Positions 40,710 through 49,105 of a stretch of 64,000 nucleotides of DNA are shown here, piece by piece. The notes beneath the pieces are model-generated. The model did not search any database. It was given only the letters and a program-made list of their open reading frames with translations, and was not told the DNA's origin. Both the position numbers and the translations under genes were made by a program. The first letter of the stretch is position 1. Every line of letters starts with the position of its first letter. Source of the stretch: Rikenellaceae bacterium (GTDB lineage Bacteria > Bacteroidota > Bacteroidia > Bacteroidales > UBA932); the NCBI GenBank assembly GCA_900771005.1, contig CAAGMI010000019.1, positions 1 through 64,000 on the forward strand, given 5' to 3'.

Positions 40710-41282
40710 TTATTTCTCCTTTGCCCGCGCTTTGTTGAAGCAATCGCGGCAAAGGGGTTCGTATGAGTCCTTTTCACCGAGAACCACAAGGTCCTTGCTC
40801 TTGACGAGTCTGTGCGAATGGTGCGCGAGATTTCCGCACTTGACACAGATGGCGTGAACTTTCTGCACGTCCTCTGCGATAGCCATCAGTTTAGGCATAG
40901 GTCCGAAAGGGTTGCCCAGATAATCCATGTCGAGTCCGGCCACGATGACGCGTATGCCGTGATCGGCAAGGAACTGCACCACATCAATCAGACTGTCGTC
41001 AAAAAACTGAGCCTCGTCGATGCCGATAACCTGCACGCCCTGCTCCGTTTCCAGCATTTCTGCAGGTTTGGAGATTGGTTTTGAGGTGATGCTTGTGGCA
41101 TCGTGCGAAACGACTTCCACGTCAGAGTATCTTTTGTCAAGCTGCGGCTTGAATATGGCGATCTTCTGGTTGGCGAACTGTGCGCGGCGAAGCCTTCTGA
41201 TAAGTTCTTCCGTTTTTCCTGAGAACATGGAACCGCAGATGACCTCTATGCAGCCCGTTTTTTTATGGTTTTCTGATAACAT
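40710..41282 (-). CDS. tdk: Thymidine kinase (type II)
   Basis: This 190-residue zinc-binding thymidine kinase salvages thymidine. P-loop is GSMFSGKTEELIRRLRR, Walker B-like IGIDEAQFFDD, Zn ribbon CVKCGNLAHHSHRL with CRDC near the C-terminus. A lasso loop precedes the second Cys pair. The -7 element is 25 nt upstream and faces the rsmI promoter. Confidence 0.95.
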   Translation of the reverse strand: MLSENHKKTGCIEVICGSMFSGKTEELIRRLRRAQFANQKIAIFKPQLDKRYSDVEVVSHDATSITSKPISKPAEMLETEQGVQVIGIDEAQFFDDSLIDVVQFLADHGIRVIVAGLDMDYLGNPFGPMPKLMAIAEDVQKVHAICVKCGNLAHHSHRLVKSKDLVVLGEKDSYEPLCRDCFNKARAKEK

Positions 41283-41286
41283 TGTG

Positions 41287-41315
41287 TAATTTTGCGGTTG
41301 GTGTATGCAAATGTA
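41287..41315. promoter_or_regulatory. Face-to-face promoters: rsmI (TAATTTTG, plus 41287-41294) and tdk (TACATTTG, minus 41308-41315)
   Basis: The elements point towards each other, 13 bp apart. Predicted transcript starts (about 41299 plus, 41303 minus) give a few bases of antisense overlap, and each -7 lies in the other's transcribed leader. Confidence 0.6.
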
Positions 41316-41320
41316 GCAAA

Positions 41321-42082
41321 ATGGAACGTAAGACCCAAGGAATTTTGAGCATAGTTCCGACTCCGGTCGGAAATCTCGATGATATGACCTTCAGAGCCGT
41401 CGAGGCTCTCAAGGGGGCCGACCTCATTCTTGCTGAGGATACAAGGACCAGTTCTGTTCTGCTTCAGCATTTCGGCATACACGGAAAGCTTCTCTCACAC
41501 CACAAGTTCAATGAACACGAGACGGTCGGAATGATAAAGGAGAGGATACTTGCAGGCGCAAACGTCGCTCTTGTCAGCGATGCCGGGACGCCCGGCATAT
41601 CCGATCCGGGCTTCCTTCTTGTGCGTGAATGCGCTGCGCAGGGTATAGAAGTCAATACTCTCCCTGGGCCGACAGCCTGCATCCCGGCGATAGTGTCTTC
41701 AGGGCTTCCTTGCGACCGTTTCTGCTTCGAGGGCTTCCTCCCGCAGAAAAAGGGGAGACAGGCCGTGCTTTCATCCCTTGCTTCCGAGCAGAGGACAATG
41801 ATCTTTTACGAATCGCCTTACAGGCTTGTGAAGACTTTGGAACAGTTCGTTGATGCATTCGGAGCTGACAGGGAATGCTCTGTGTCGAGAGAGATTTCAA
41901 AGATACACGAGGAACACGTACGCGGCACAGTTGCGGAAGTCCTCGAACATTTCAGGAATACTGAGCCGAAAGGCGAAATAGTGATCGTGGTGGCCGGGGT
42001 AAAGCAGCCGTCACGCGGTGAACATAAAAACAAATACAGGGAGACGGGAGAAAGCAGGGGAGATGAAATCGAAAGAGAATAA
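41321..42082 (+). CDS. rsmI: 16S rRNA (cytidine(1402)-2'-O)-methyltransferase RsmI
   Basis: This protein of about 253 residues is a tetrapyrrole-methylase-fold enzyme that 2'-O-methylates C1402 with SAM. Seen: VPTPVGNLDDMTFRAVEAL, LAEDTRTSSVLL, VSDAGTPGISDPG and LPGPTACIPAIVSSGLP. ATG 41321 was chosen (MERKTQGI); a longer frame upstream would start inside the promoter. It overlaps the helix-hairpin-helix gene by 20 nt. Confidence 0.95.
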   Translation: MERKTQGILSIVPTPVGNLDDMTFRAVEALKGADLILAEDTRTSSVLLQHFGIHGKLLSHHKFNEHETVGMIKERILAGANVALVSDAGTPGISDPGFLLVRECAAQGIEVNTLPGPTACIPAIVSSGLPCDRFCFEGFLPQKKGRQAVLSSLASEQRTMIFYESPYRLVKTLEQFVDAFGADRECSVSREISKIHEEHVRGTVAEVLEHFRNTEPKGEIVIVVAGVKQPSRGEHKNKYRETGESRGDEIERE

Positions 42083-42953
42083 GCCTTCGGCCGTTTTCAA
42101 GGTCGGGACTGTTTCACTGGCATTTTTGGTAATCGGGTATCAGACGGCGCTTTTTGTCAATCACGCCGCGGTCGCGCGTATAGTGGCAAACCGTGACAGA
42201 CCCGATACGGTGTTCGTATATGCAGGGTCGGACAGCAGTATTGTGCGTACGGAAGTCCGCGGGACCCATTCCGCTTCCGCGGAGCGGATATACGGGGATA
42301 AGCTAGCTGCCGGCGGGAGGGAACTTTTCCGCTTTGATCCCAATACGGTATCTTCAAAGGATCTGCAGCGCCTGGGGTTCACTCAGAAGCAGGCTGCATC
42401 CATAGTGAATTATAGGGAAAAGGGCGGCAGATTCAGACGCAAAAGTGATTTCGCGCGATCTTACGTGGTGTCCGAAGATATGTTCGCGCGTCTTGAACCC
42501 TACATTGACATCCCTTTGCTCGATATAAACAGGGCGGACTCGGCGGCATTCGACGCGCTTCCGGGGGTGGGACCGCATTTTGCGTCCAAAATGGTGTCGT
42601 ACAGGGAGGAACTGGGCGGCTATTCCTATCCGGAGCAGCTGATGGATATATGGAATTTCGGGGAAGAAAGATATGAGGGGCTGAGCGATCTTATATGCTG
42701 CGGCAGACCGGAAAAGGCTTTTGCACTGTGGACATTGCCGGCTGACTCGTTGAAAATACACCCGTATATACGGAAGATAAGCATTGCCAGAGCCATTGTC
42801 CTTTACAGGGAGAATACTCCTGAGAGCGAGCGTTCGGTCATGGGACTTGCAGCGGCGGGGATAATACCTGATTCGGTGGCCGTCAAACTTTCAAGGTGCT
42901 TTATCTCAGACGCAGACGCAGTTTCAGGCTTGAATGGCCGTTGGGCAGAGTGA
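42063..42953 (+). CDS. Membrane-anchored helix-hairpin-helix protein
   Basis: This 296-residue protein has one N-terminal transmembrane segment (about 12-32, VGTVSLAFLVIGYQTALFV). Two ComEA-type helix-hairpin-helix units follow: FDPNTVSSKDLQRLGFTQKQAASIVNYREKGG-like (about 92-150) and INRADSAAFDALPGVGPHFASKMVSYREE (about 155-215). Such proteins bind DNA at the outer face of the inner membrane; a role in DNA uptake is possible but unproven. Start ATG 42063 lies within rsmI. Its last 53 nt overlap the convergent Mom-like gene. Confidence 0.8.
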   Translation: MKSKENKPSAVFKVGTVSLAFLVIGYQTALFVNHAAVARIVANRDRPDTVFVYAGSDSSIVRTEVRGTHSASAERIYGDKLAAGGRELFRFDPNTVSSKDLQRLGFTQKQAASIVNYREKGGRFRRKSDFARSYVVSEDMFARLEPYIDIPLLDINRADSAAFDALPGVGPHFASKMVSYREELGGYSYPEQLMDIWNFGEERYEGLSDLICCGRPEKAFALWTLPADSLKIHPYIRKISIARAIVLYRENTPESERSVMGLAAAGIIPDSVAVKLSRCFISDADAVSGLNGRWAE

Positions 42954-43392
42954 CGATGCCTTCACTGATGAAACCGAGGGAAAGATAGGACTCTCCGGCC
43001 GTTTCGCTGCAATTCCCGTCATCTGACAGGGGAATATATGTCATCACGTCATCCGGGCCGGCTGTCCGGCAGAAAGACTCGAGCGCTTTTCCCATCCCTC
43101 CGACAACTCTGTATCCGGAAATGGAAGAATAGCGCACCCATTCGAACGAGCGGCTTCCGTCCAGCATCTTTCTCGGACTTGAGAAGGTTGCCACTGCGAC
43201 CAACGTTCCGGAAGGCAGTTCTGTCTCTCCGCTTCCGGTTTTTCTGGATACGAACAGGCCGAAGCGGTATCTGGCGGAGGCGTCACCCATCCTGTGGTGC
43301 TCGTTCAAAAACGCAGCCGCCGTACCTTTGTCGATACGGCGAACTGTACAGTTTCTTGCGAAAACGGAAGGGAGTCTTCCAAGTTTGTCCAT
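42901..43392 (-). CDS. GNAT/Mom-like protein of unknown function
   Basis: This 163-residue protein contains FLNEHHRMGDASARYRFGLF, LVAVATFSS, FEWVRYSSISGYRVVGGMGKAL and LSLGFISEG. This order resembles the Mom/GNAT-like fold of phage DNA-modification enzymes, and the type is common beside pdxA in Bacteroidota. No catalytic residue can be assigned with certainty. It follows pdxA by 1 nt in the same transcript. Its 3' end overlaps the convergent helix-hairpin-helix gene by 53 nt. Confidence 0.6.
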   Translation of the reverse strand: MDKLGRLPSVFARNCTVRRIDKGTAAAFLNEHHRMGDASARYRFGLFVSRKTGSGETELPSGTLVAVATFSSPRKMLDGSRSFEWVRYSSISGYRVVGGMGKALESFCRTAGPDDVMTYIPLSDDGNCSETAGESYLSLGFISEGIVTLPNGHSSLKLRLRLR

Positions 43393-43393
43393 A

Positions 43394-44485
43394 CTAGGCT
43401 ATTTGAGGACGTCCCGGTCTTTCCCTTCTCTCTTCGCCCTCAAGATGGCGCTCTTCCATCTTCCCTGCGACCAGGTTGTTGAATGCCTCGCGTCTCCTGT
43501 AGATGTCGATGGCGGCGAATATGGATGCTCTCATCGAGAGAGGGTCCGCTTCGTCCCGCCCTGCCATGGCGAAGGCTGTACCGTGGTCAGGTGAAGTCCT
43601 GACTATCGGAAGTCCGGCTGTGAAGTTGACGCCGTCCTCGAACGCTATGGCCTTGAATGGAGAGAGACCCTGGTCGTGGTACATTGCAAGCGTTGCGTCG
43701 AACATCTCATAATGACTGAGACCGAAATATCCGTCAGGAGAGAACGGACCGAAGGCGAGTATGCCCTCTTCCGTGGCCTCTTTGATGGCCGGGATGATGA
43801 ATTCCTGCTCTTCGGTGCCGAGAAGGCCTCCGTCACCGCTGTGCGGGTTGAGACTGAGTACGGCTATCCTTGGCTGGTCCACTCCGAAATCCTCTTTGAG
43901 CGATTTGTTCATCACTCTGAGCTTGCTGAGGATCTTTTCCTTGGAAATCATTGAAGGGACGTCTTTCAACGGAATGTGCCCCGTCACTACTCCAAGTTTC
44001 ATCCTGCTGCTTATCATAAGCATCGTGACATCCTTGAGACCGAAAGCGTTCTGGAGGAACTCCGTGTGTCCCGGGAATCCGAAACCTTCTTCCGACATGG
44101 CTTTCTTGTTGATCGGACCTGTCACGAGAATGTCGATTCCACCTTCCTTGATGTCCCGTACTGCCCATTCGAGTGCGGTGAGAGCTGATTTGGCCGAATC
44201 GGCGGTCGCCTGTCCCGGCTCCGCATATACGTTGTCAGGAAGACAGTTCACGATGTTTATTTTCTTGTCCTGGATGTCCTTTACGGATGATATGGTATTG
44301 ACTTCCATCTGCTCTATCTCCGGAATGGTCTTGAGATAGAATCCGAAAATCTTTGGTGACCCGTACACAACCGGGATGAACATATCCAGAATGCGCGGGT
44401 CTGAAAGGGCTTTTATTATTACCTCGTATCCGATGCCGTTGGAATCGCCCTGAGTGATGCCAACTATCAATTTCTTTTTTGCCAT
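43394..44485 (-). CDS. pdxA: 4-hydroxythreonine-4-phosphate dehydrogenase PdxA
   Basis: This 363-residue NAD-dependent, metal-binding enzyme of DXP-dependent pyridoxal phosphate synthesis has GITQGDSNGIGYEVI, GPINKKAMSEEGFGFPGHTEFLQ and metal-ligand His in YHDQGLSPFKAI and RTSPDHGTAFAMAG. A -7 element inside the 3' end of rnhA lies 6 nt from its ATG, so it has its own, probably leaderless, transcript. The C-terminal 20 residues are Arg/Glu-rich. Confidence 0.95.
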   Translation of the reverse strand: MAKKKLIVGITQGDSNGIGYEVIIKALSDPRILDMFIPVVYGSPKIFGFYLKTIPEIEQMEVNTISSVKDIQDKKINIVNCLPDNVYAEPGQATADSAKSALTALEWAVRDIKEGGIDILVTGPINKKAMSEEGFGFPGHTEFLQNAFGLKDVTMLMISSRMKLGVVTGHIPLKDVPSMISKEKILSKLRVMNKSLKEDFGVDQPRIAVLSLNPHSGDGGLLGTEEQEFIIPAIKEATEEGILAFGPFSPDGYFGLSHYEMFDATLAMYHDQGLSPFKAIAFEDGVNFTAGLPIVRTSPDHGTAFAMAGRDEADPLSMRASIFAAIDIYRRREAFNNLVAGKMEERHLEGEERRERPGRPQIA

Positions 44486-44491
44486 AACTTA

Positions 44492-44499
44492 CAAATTTA
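44492..44499 (-). promoter_or_regulatory. Promoter -7 element (TAAATTTG) 6 nt from the pdxA start
   Basis: TAAATTTG on the minus strand overlaps the stop codon of rnhA (44497-44499) and ends 6 nt before ATG 44485. Confidence 0.65.
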
Positions 44500-44937
44500 C
44501 AAAATTCCGGCGTAACCCTCATCTGCCGGCAGGTCTTTTTGGGAATAGGCGGCGACGGCCATTGCATCGCATCTTTCATTCTCGGGATGTCCTGCGTGCC
44601 CCTTGAGCCAGTGGAAAGTTACTTCAAACCTGGTGCAGAGGCTGTCCAGCCTGTCCCAAAGATCGTGATTCTTCTTTCTTTTCCAACCCTGGGTCATGGT
44701 GTTGACGACGTATGAAGAATCGCTGAAGACCTCCACTTTCGCCCCCGGCCATCTGATGGATTCCAACCCCTTTATGACCGCCAGCATTTCCATCCTGTTG
44801 TTGGTCGTGAGTGCGAATCCTCCGGAAAGTTCTTTCCTTAGGTCTCCGCACTTCAGCACCACTCCGTATCCTCCCGGTCCCGGGTTGCCGCTTGCGGCGC
44901 CGTCAGTGTACAGGAATATGGTTTGCCTTGTTGTCAT
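44497..44937 (-). CDS. rnhA: Ribonuclease HI
   Basis: This 146-residue enzyme degrades RNA in RNA-DNA hybrids. Catalytic acids: Asp in LYTDGAASGNPGPGG, Glu in NNRMEMLAVIKGLE, Asp in VFSDSSYVVNTM and the Asp of NERCDAMAVAA. The KGHAGHPENERCD loop is typical. ATG 44937 was chosen because an upstream ATG (44946) overlaps the -7 element; the gap is 6 nt. Confidence 0.95.
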   Translation of the reverse strand: MTTRQTIFLYTDGAASGNPGPGGYGVVLKCGDLRKELSGGFALTTNNRMEMLAVIKGLESIRWPGAKVEVFSDSSYVVNTMTQGWKRKKNHDLWDRLDSLCTRFEVTFHWLKGHAGHPENERCDAMAVAAYSQKDLPADEGYAGIL

Positions 44938-44943
44938 TGTACG

Positions 44944-44961
44944 CAAAAATAGTTAAATTTG
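44944..44961. promoter_or_regulatory. Back-to-back -7 elements of rnhA (TATTTTTG, minus) and rfbD (TAAATTTG, plus), two bases apart
   Basis: Minus element 44944-44951, plus element 44954-44961. rnhA would be leaderless (6 nt gap), while rfbD gets a leader of about 20 nt. Confidence 0.65.
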
Positions 44962-44985
44962 TAAGAATATAGGATAATTGGTGGT

Positions 44986-45861
44986 ATGAATATACTGGTT
45001 ACCGGATCCAACGGTCAGTTGGGAAACGAAATGAGGCGTCTCGGCGCCGCTGGAAGGCATAATTTTATATTTACGGATGTCAGTGAGCAGGAAGGCGTTG
45101 AAACTGTCAAGCTGGATATCACGGATATAGATACCGTGAGACTTGTGGCCCGGTCCGAATCCGTTGATGTCATCGTCAATTGTGCGGCATATACAAATGT
45201 CGATAAGGCTGAAGATGACGAGGCTACGGCCGACCTTCTCAACCACGTCGCTCCCGGGAACCTTGCTGTGGTGGCCAAGGAATGCGGCGCCACCCTTATC
45301 CACATATCCACGGATTACGTTTTTGGAGGGGACCGGTTCACACCTGCAAGGGAAGACGAGACTCCGTCACCTCAGAGTGCCTATGGAAGGACGAAACTTG
45401 CGGGGGAGAAGGCTGTGCAGGACAGCGGCTGCCGTTATATAATCATCAGGACTGCGTGGCTTTATTCTCCTTACGGGAAGAATTTCGTGAAGACCATGCG
45501 TAATCTGACCGCTGCGAACAAGTCCGTGAAAGTCGTGTTTGACCAGGTGGGGACTCCGACATACGCTGCGGATCTGGCCGCGCTCATAATGCATATCATA
45601 GATACTGACAGACTGGACAGGACCGGAATATATCATTTCTCGGATGAAGGTGCCGCGAGCTGGTTTGATTTTGCGCATGAGATATGCTCCATGAGCGGTA
45701 ATGACTGCAAGGTGCTGCCATGCCTGAGTTCCGAATTCCCTTCAAAGGTCAAGCGCCCTCATTATTCGGTGCTGGACAAGGCCAAGGTGAAGGAGACATT
45801 CGGCTTTGAACCTCCTTATTGGAGCGACTCGTTGAAGGATTGTATTGAAAGACTCAAATAA
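44986..45861 (+). CDS. rfbD: dTDP-4-dehydrorhamnose reductase
   Basis: This 291-residue short-chain dehydrogenase catalyses the last step of dTDP-L-rhamnose synthesis. Rossmann motif TGSNGQLGNEMR at the N-terminus, then STDYVFGG, and the catalytic Tyr-Lys in SAYGRTKLAGE. It is first in the order rfbD-rfbA-rfbC-rfbB, which differs from the common rfbBACD or rfbACDB. TAATG overlap with rfbA at 45861. Confidence 0.95.
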   Translation: MNILVTGSNGQLGNEMRRLGAAGRHNFIFTDVSEQEGVETVKLDITDIDTVRLVARSESVDVIVNCAAYTNVDKAEDDEATADLLNHVAPGNLAVVAKECGATLIHISTDYVFGGDRFTPAREDETPSPQSAYGRTKLAGEKAVQDSGCRYIIIRTAWLYSPYGKNFVKTMRNLTAANKSVKVVFDQVGTPTYAADLAALIMHIIDTDRLDRTGIYHFSDEGAASWFDFAHEICSMSGNDCKVLPCLSSEFPSKVKRPHYSVLDKAKVKETFGFEPPYWSDSLKDCIERLK

Positions 45862-46742
45862 TGAAAGGAATCATTTTGGCAGGTGGTAGCGGTACCCGTC
45901 TGTATCCTATCACGAAAGGTGTGAGCAAGCAGTTGCTCCCGATCTATGATAAACCCATGGTTTATTATCCTTTGTCAGTATTGATGCTTGCCGGCATAAG
46001 GGATATCCTTCTGATATCCACGCCGCAGGATCTGCCGGGATTCCGCAGGCTGCTGGGAGACGGGGCTGATTATGGAGTCCGTATGGAATATGCCGAACAG
46101 CCTTCTCCGGACGGCCTCGCTCAGGCTTTCATCATCGGTGAGAAGTTCATAGGAAACGACAGCGTCTGCCTTGTACTCGGTGACAATATCTTCTATGGAG
46201 GCGGTTTCACGGGGAAACTGCTTGATGCGGCACGCGCTGCCGAGCAGGATGGTCAGGCGACTGTGTTCGGATATTGGGTCAATGATCCGGAGAGATACGG
46301 AGTGGCGGAATTCGACGGGACCGGGAAATGTCTCAGCATTGAGGAAAAGCCTGCGAAGCCTAAATCAAACTATGCCGTTGTGGGCCTGTATTTCTATCCG
46401 AACAAGGTTGTGGACGTGGCCAAACACATAAAGCCATCAGCGAGAGGGGAACTTGAAATCACCACTGTCAATCAGGAATTCCTCCGGGACGGTGAGCTGA
46501 AGGTGCAGACTCTGGGACGAGGGTTTGCGTGGCTGGATACAGGTACGCACGATTCTCTTGCCGAGGCTTCAATTTTCGTTGAGACTCTCGAAAAGAGAAC
46601 CGGACTCAAGATTGCCTGTCTGGAAGGCATCGCTTATGAAAAAGGCTGGATCAGTGAGACGAAACTGCGTGAGGTTGCCGCTCCTATGGCGAAGAATCAG
46701 TACGGCCAGTATCTTCTGAATCTTGTTGAAAACAAAAACTGA
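45861..46742 (+). CDS. rfbA: Glucose-1-phosphate thymidylyltransferase
   Basis: This 293-residue enzyme makes dTDP-glucose from dTTP and glucose-1-P. Signature GGSGTRLYPITKGVSKQLLP with catalytic Arg and Lys, LVLGDNIFYG, SIEEKPAKPKSNYAV, and GRGFAWLDTGTHDSL are present. It starts in the rfbD stop codon and ends 1 nt before rfbC. Confidence 0.97.
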   Translation: MKGIILAGGSGTRLYPITKGVSKQLLPIYDKPMVYYPLSVLMLAGIRDILLISTPQDLPGFRRLLGDGADYGVRMEYAEQPSPDGLAQAFIIGEKFIGNDSVCLVLGDNIFYGGGFTGKLLDAARAAEQDGQATVFGYWVNDPERYGVAEFDGTGKCLSIEEKPAKPKSNYAVVGLYFYPNKVVDVAKHIKPSARGELEITTVNQEFLRDGELKVQTLGRGFAWLDTGTHDSLAEASIFVETLEKRTGLKIACLEGIAYEKGWISETKLREVAAPMAKNQYGQYLLNLVENKN

Positions 46743-46743
46743 T

Positions 46744-47325
46744 ATGGATGTAATAGGAACTGATATCCCTGATGTGGTGATAATCAAACCACGGGTGTTC
46801 GCCGATGCCCGAGGTTATTTCTATGAATCTTTTTCACAAAGGGATTTCGATGCGGCCGTAAGGCCTGTACGCTTTGTCCAGGATAATGAGAGCAAGTCGT
46901 GCTACGGTGTGGTCCGCGGCCTTCATTTCCAAAAGGGCAGAGACGCACAAAGCAAACTTATCCGTGTTGTGAAGGGCCGTGTGCTGGATGTGGCTGTGGA
47001 TGTGAGGGTCGGTTCCCCTACATTCGGAAAGCACATCGGCGTGGAACTCTCCGAGGACAACAAACTTCAGCTTTTCATCCCCAGAGGGTTCGCTCACGGT
47101 TTCAGCGTGCTTTCGGAGGAAGCTGTTTTCCAGTATAAATGTGACAATTTCTATGCTCCTCAGTCGGAGGGCGCCATCGCTTTCAACGATCCGGACCTCG
47201 GCATTGACTGGCGCATACCTGCGGACAAGGCGATCCTTTCGGAAAAGGATGCCCGTCATCCTGCACTGAAGGACTGTGGAGTAGAGGATCTGTTTGATTA
47301 TAAATGCGATTTATATGAGTTTTAA
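46744..47325 (+). CDS. rfbC: dTDP-4-dehydrorhamnose 3,5-epimerase
   Basis: This 193-residue cupin has FADARGYFYESFSQRDF, VRGLHFQKGRDAQSKLIRVVKG with the catalytic His, and FIPRGFAHGFSVLSEEAVFQYKC with the Tyr. It epimerises the 4-keto sugar at C3 and C5. ATG 46744 was chosen (MDVIGTDI); an upstream ATG at 46723 lies in rfbA. It overlaps rfbB by 11 nt. Confidence 0.96.
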   Translation: MDVIGTDIPDVVIIKPRVFADARGYFYESFSQRDFDAAVRPVRFVQDNESKSCYGVVRGLHFQKGRDAQSKLIRVVKGRVLDVAVDVRVGSPTFGKHIGVELSEDNKLQLFIPRGFAHGFSVLSEEAVFQYKCDNFYAPQSEGAIAFNDPDLGIDWRIPADKAILSEKDARHPALKDCGVEDLFDYKCDLYEF

Positions 47326-48457
47326 GAGGACAATAATCATTACCGGAGGCGCCGGGTTCATCGGGTCCCACGTTGTCAGGCTGTTTGTCAACAAGTATCC
47401 TGAATATCACATCATCAACGTAGACAAACTGACGTATGCGGGCAATCTCGAGAATCTGAGGGATATCGAAGACAAGCCGAACTATACCTTCGTAAAGGCG
47501 GATATCTGTGATTTCGACACCATTCTCGGTCTGATGCGCAGGGAAAACGTCGACGGCGTCATCCATCTGGCAGCGGAAACTCACGTGGACCGCAGTATCA
47601 AGGATCCGTTCACTTTCGCCCGCACCAACTTTATGGGAACGCTTTCCATGCTTCAGGCGGCGAAAGCCTTTTGGGAGGAGACGGAACCATCCCAGTGCCG
47701 CAGGCTGTTCTACCATATATCCACAGACGAGGTGTATGGAGCTCTGCAAATGACGAATCCTGAGGGCGTGAAGCCTCCATTCTCCACAAAGGCAAGTTCC
47801 GGAGAACATCATCTGGCATACGGTACCGAGTTCTTCACCGAAGATTTGAAGTATCAGCCTCACAGCCCTTACAGCGCAGCAAAAGCCGGCTCAGACCATA
47901 TGGTGCGCGCATTCCACGATACTTTCGGGATGCCGACCATCGTGACAAACTGCTCGAACAACTATGGCCCGTACCAGTTCCCTGAAAAACTGATACCTCT
48001 GTTCATAAACAATATACGTCATCGCAAACCTCTTCCTGTATATGGCAAGGGGGAGAATGTGAGGGACTGGCTGTATGTCGTCGACCACGCGAGGGCAATT
48101 GACCTTATCTTCCACGAGGGGAAGGTGGGGGAGACATACAATATAGGAGGGTTCAACGAGTGGAAGAACATAGATATCATCAAGGTGCTGATAAAGACTG
48201 TCGACAAGGTGCTTGGCAGGCCTGAAGGTGCGGACGATGACCTTATCACATATGTCACGGACCGTGCGGGACACGATCTGAGGTATGCGATTGATTCTTC
48301 CAAACTTCAGAAGGAGCTCGGATGGGAGCCGTCGCTTCAGTTTGAGGAAGGTATCGAAAAGACTGTGCGATGGTATCTTGACAACCAGGAATGGATGGAC
48401 CGGGTGACTTCGGGAGATTACCAGAAGTATTACGAGGATATGTATTCAAACAGGTAG
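47315..48457 (+). CDS. rfbB: dTDP-glucose 4,6-dehydratase
   Basis: This 380-residue SDR enzyme makes dTDP-4-keto-6-deoxyglucose. NAD motif TGGAGFIGSHV, AAETHVDRSI, STDEVYGAL with the catalytic Asp-Glu, SPYSAAKAGSDH with Tyr-Lys, and NCSNNYGPYQFPEKLIP. ATG 47315 was chosen (MSFKRTIII), overlapping rfbC. It completes the four-gene rhamnose operon; PAP2 and further genes follow closely and may be cotranscribed. Confidence 0.97.
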   Translation: MSFKRTIIITGGAGFIGSHVVRLFVNKYPEYHIINVDKLTYAGNLENLRDIEDKPNYTFVKADICDFDTILGLMRRENVDGVIHLAAETHVDRSIKDPFTFARTNFMGTLSMLQAAKAFWEETEPSQCRRLFYHISTDEVYGALQMTNPEGVKPPFSTKASSGEHHLAYGTEFFTEDLKYQPHSPYSAAKAGSDHMVRAFHDTFGMPTIVTNCSNNYGPYQFPEKLIPLFINNIRHRKPLPVYGKGENVRDWLYVVDHARAIDLIFHEGKVGETYNIGGFNEWKNIDIIKVLIKTVDKVLGRPEGADDDLITYVTDRAGHDLRYAIDSSKLQKELGWEPSLQFEEGIEKTVRWYLDNQEWMDRVTSGDYQKYYEDMYSNR

Positions 48458-48463
48458 GCCCTG

Positions 48464-49105
48464 ATGCGCAGCAAGACGGCGGTTCTGTTTCTGACATTCC
48501 TGTGCGCTTTCAATCTGAATGCGCAGGAAGCCGCTCCTGTGATAATCAACGAAGGCGGTTATCCTGAAACGTACCTGCAATACGTCCCTGCTGCAATGGA
48601 TCTTGGTCTTGGCTTTGCCGGAGCCAGTTGCAGACACAATTTCATGGACAGGTTCGTGATGGGTTCCATGGCATTCATTTCCGAGACATTGCTCGTCAAC
48701 GGACTCAAGTTGGCTGTGAAGGAAGTGCGTCCTGACGGTACTGCTGACAATTCGATGCCTTCGGGACATACGGCTACCGCTTTTACGGGAGCGGAACTTA
48801 CCAGGATGGAATACGGTTGGGGATGGGGAGCAGGCGCGTATGGAGTGGCGACGGCAACCGGTGTGCTGAGGGTAGCACACAACCGTCACTGGTGGTGGGA
48901 CGCCGTGGCTGGAGCCGGGATCGGAATCCTTTCGGCCCATATAGCGGGGTGGCTGATGCCTTCCGTCCAGAATCTTCTGGATGACTGGGGCGTGTACTCA
49001 TTCTTCGGGACATCCAGATCCCCTGAACTCGACAATCTGTCGGTGTCAGCTGTCGCTGACCCCATAACTGGCACGTACGGTGCCTCCCTGGCTTATAGAT
49101 TCTGA
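48464..49105 (+). CDS. PAP2-family phosphatase
   Basis: This 213-residue protein has a signal peptide (1-20, FNLNAQ). The three phosphatase motifs are all present: LAVKEVRPDG (K-x6-R-P type), SMPSGHTATAF with the catalytic His, and RVAHNRHWWWDAVAGAG (S-R-x5-H-x3-D type, with the Ser replaced). It probably removes phosphate from lipid or polyprenyl phosphates at the periplasmic side. It follows rfbB by 6 nt; a link to rhamnose-glycan lipid carrier recycling is inference. Confidence 0.88.
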   Translation: MRSKTAVLFLTFLCAFNLNAQEAAPVIINEGGYPETYLQYVPAAMDLGLGFAGASCRHNFMDRFVMGSMAFISETLLVNGLKLAVKEVRPDGTADNSMPSGHTATAFTGAELTRMEYGWGWGAGAYGVATATGVLRVAHNRHWWWDAVAGAGIGILSAHIAGWLMPSVQNLLDDWGVYSFFGTSRSPELDNLSVSAVADPITGTYGASLAYRF

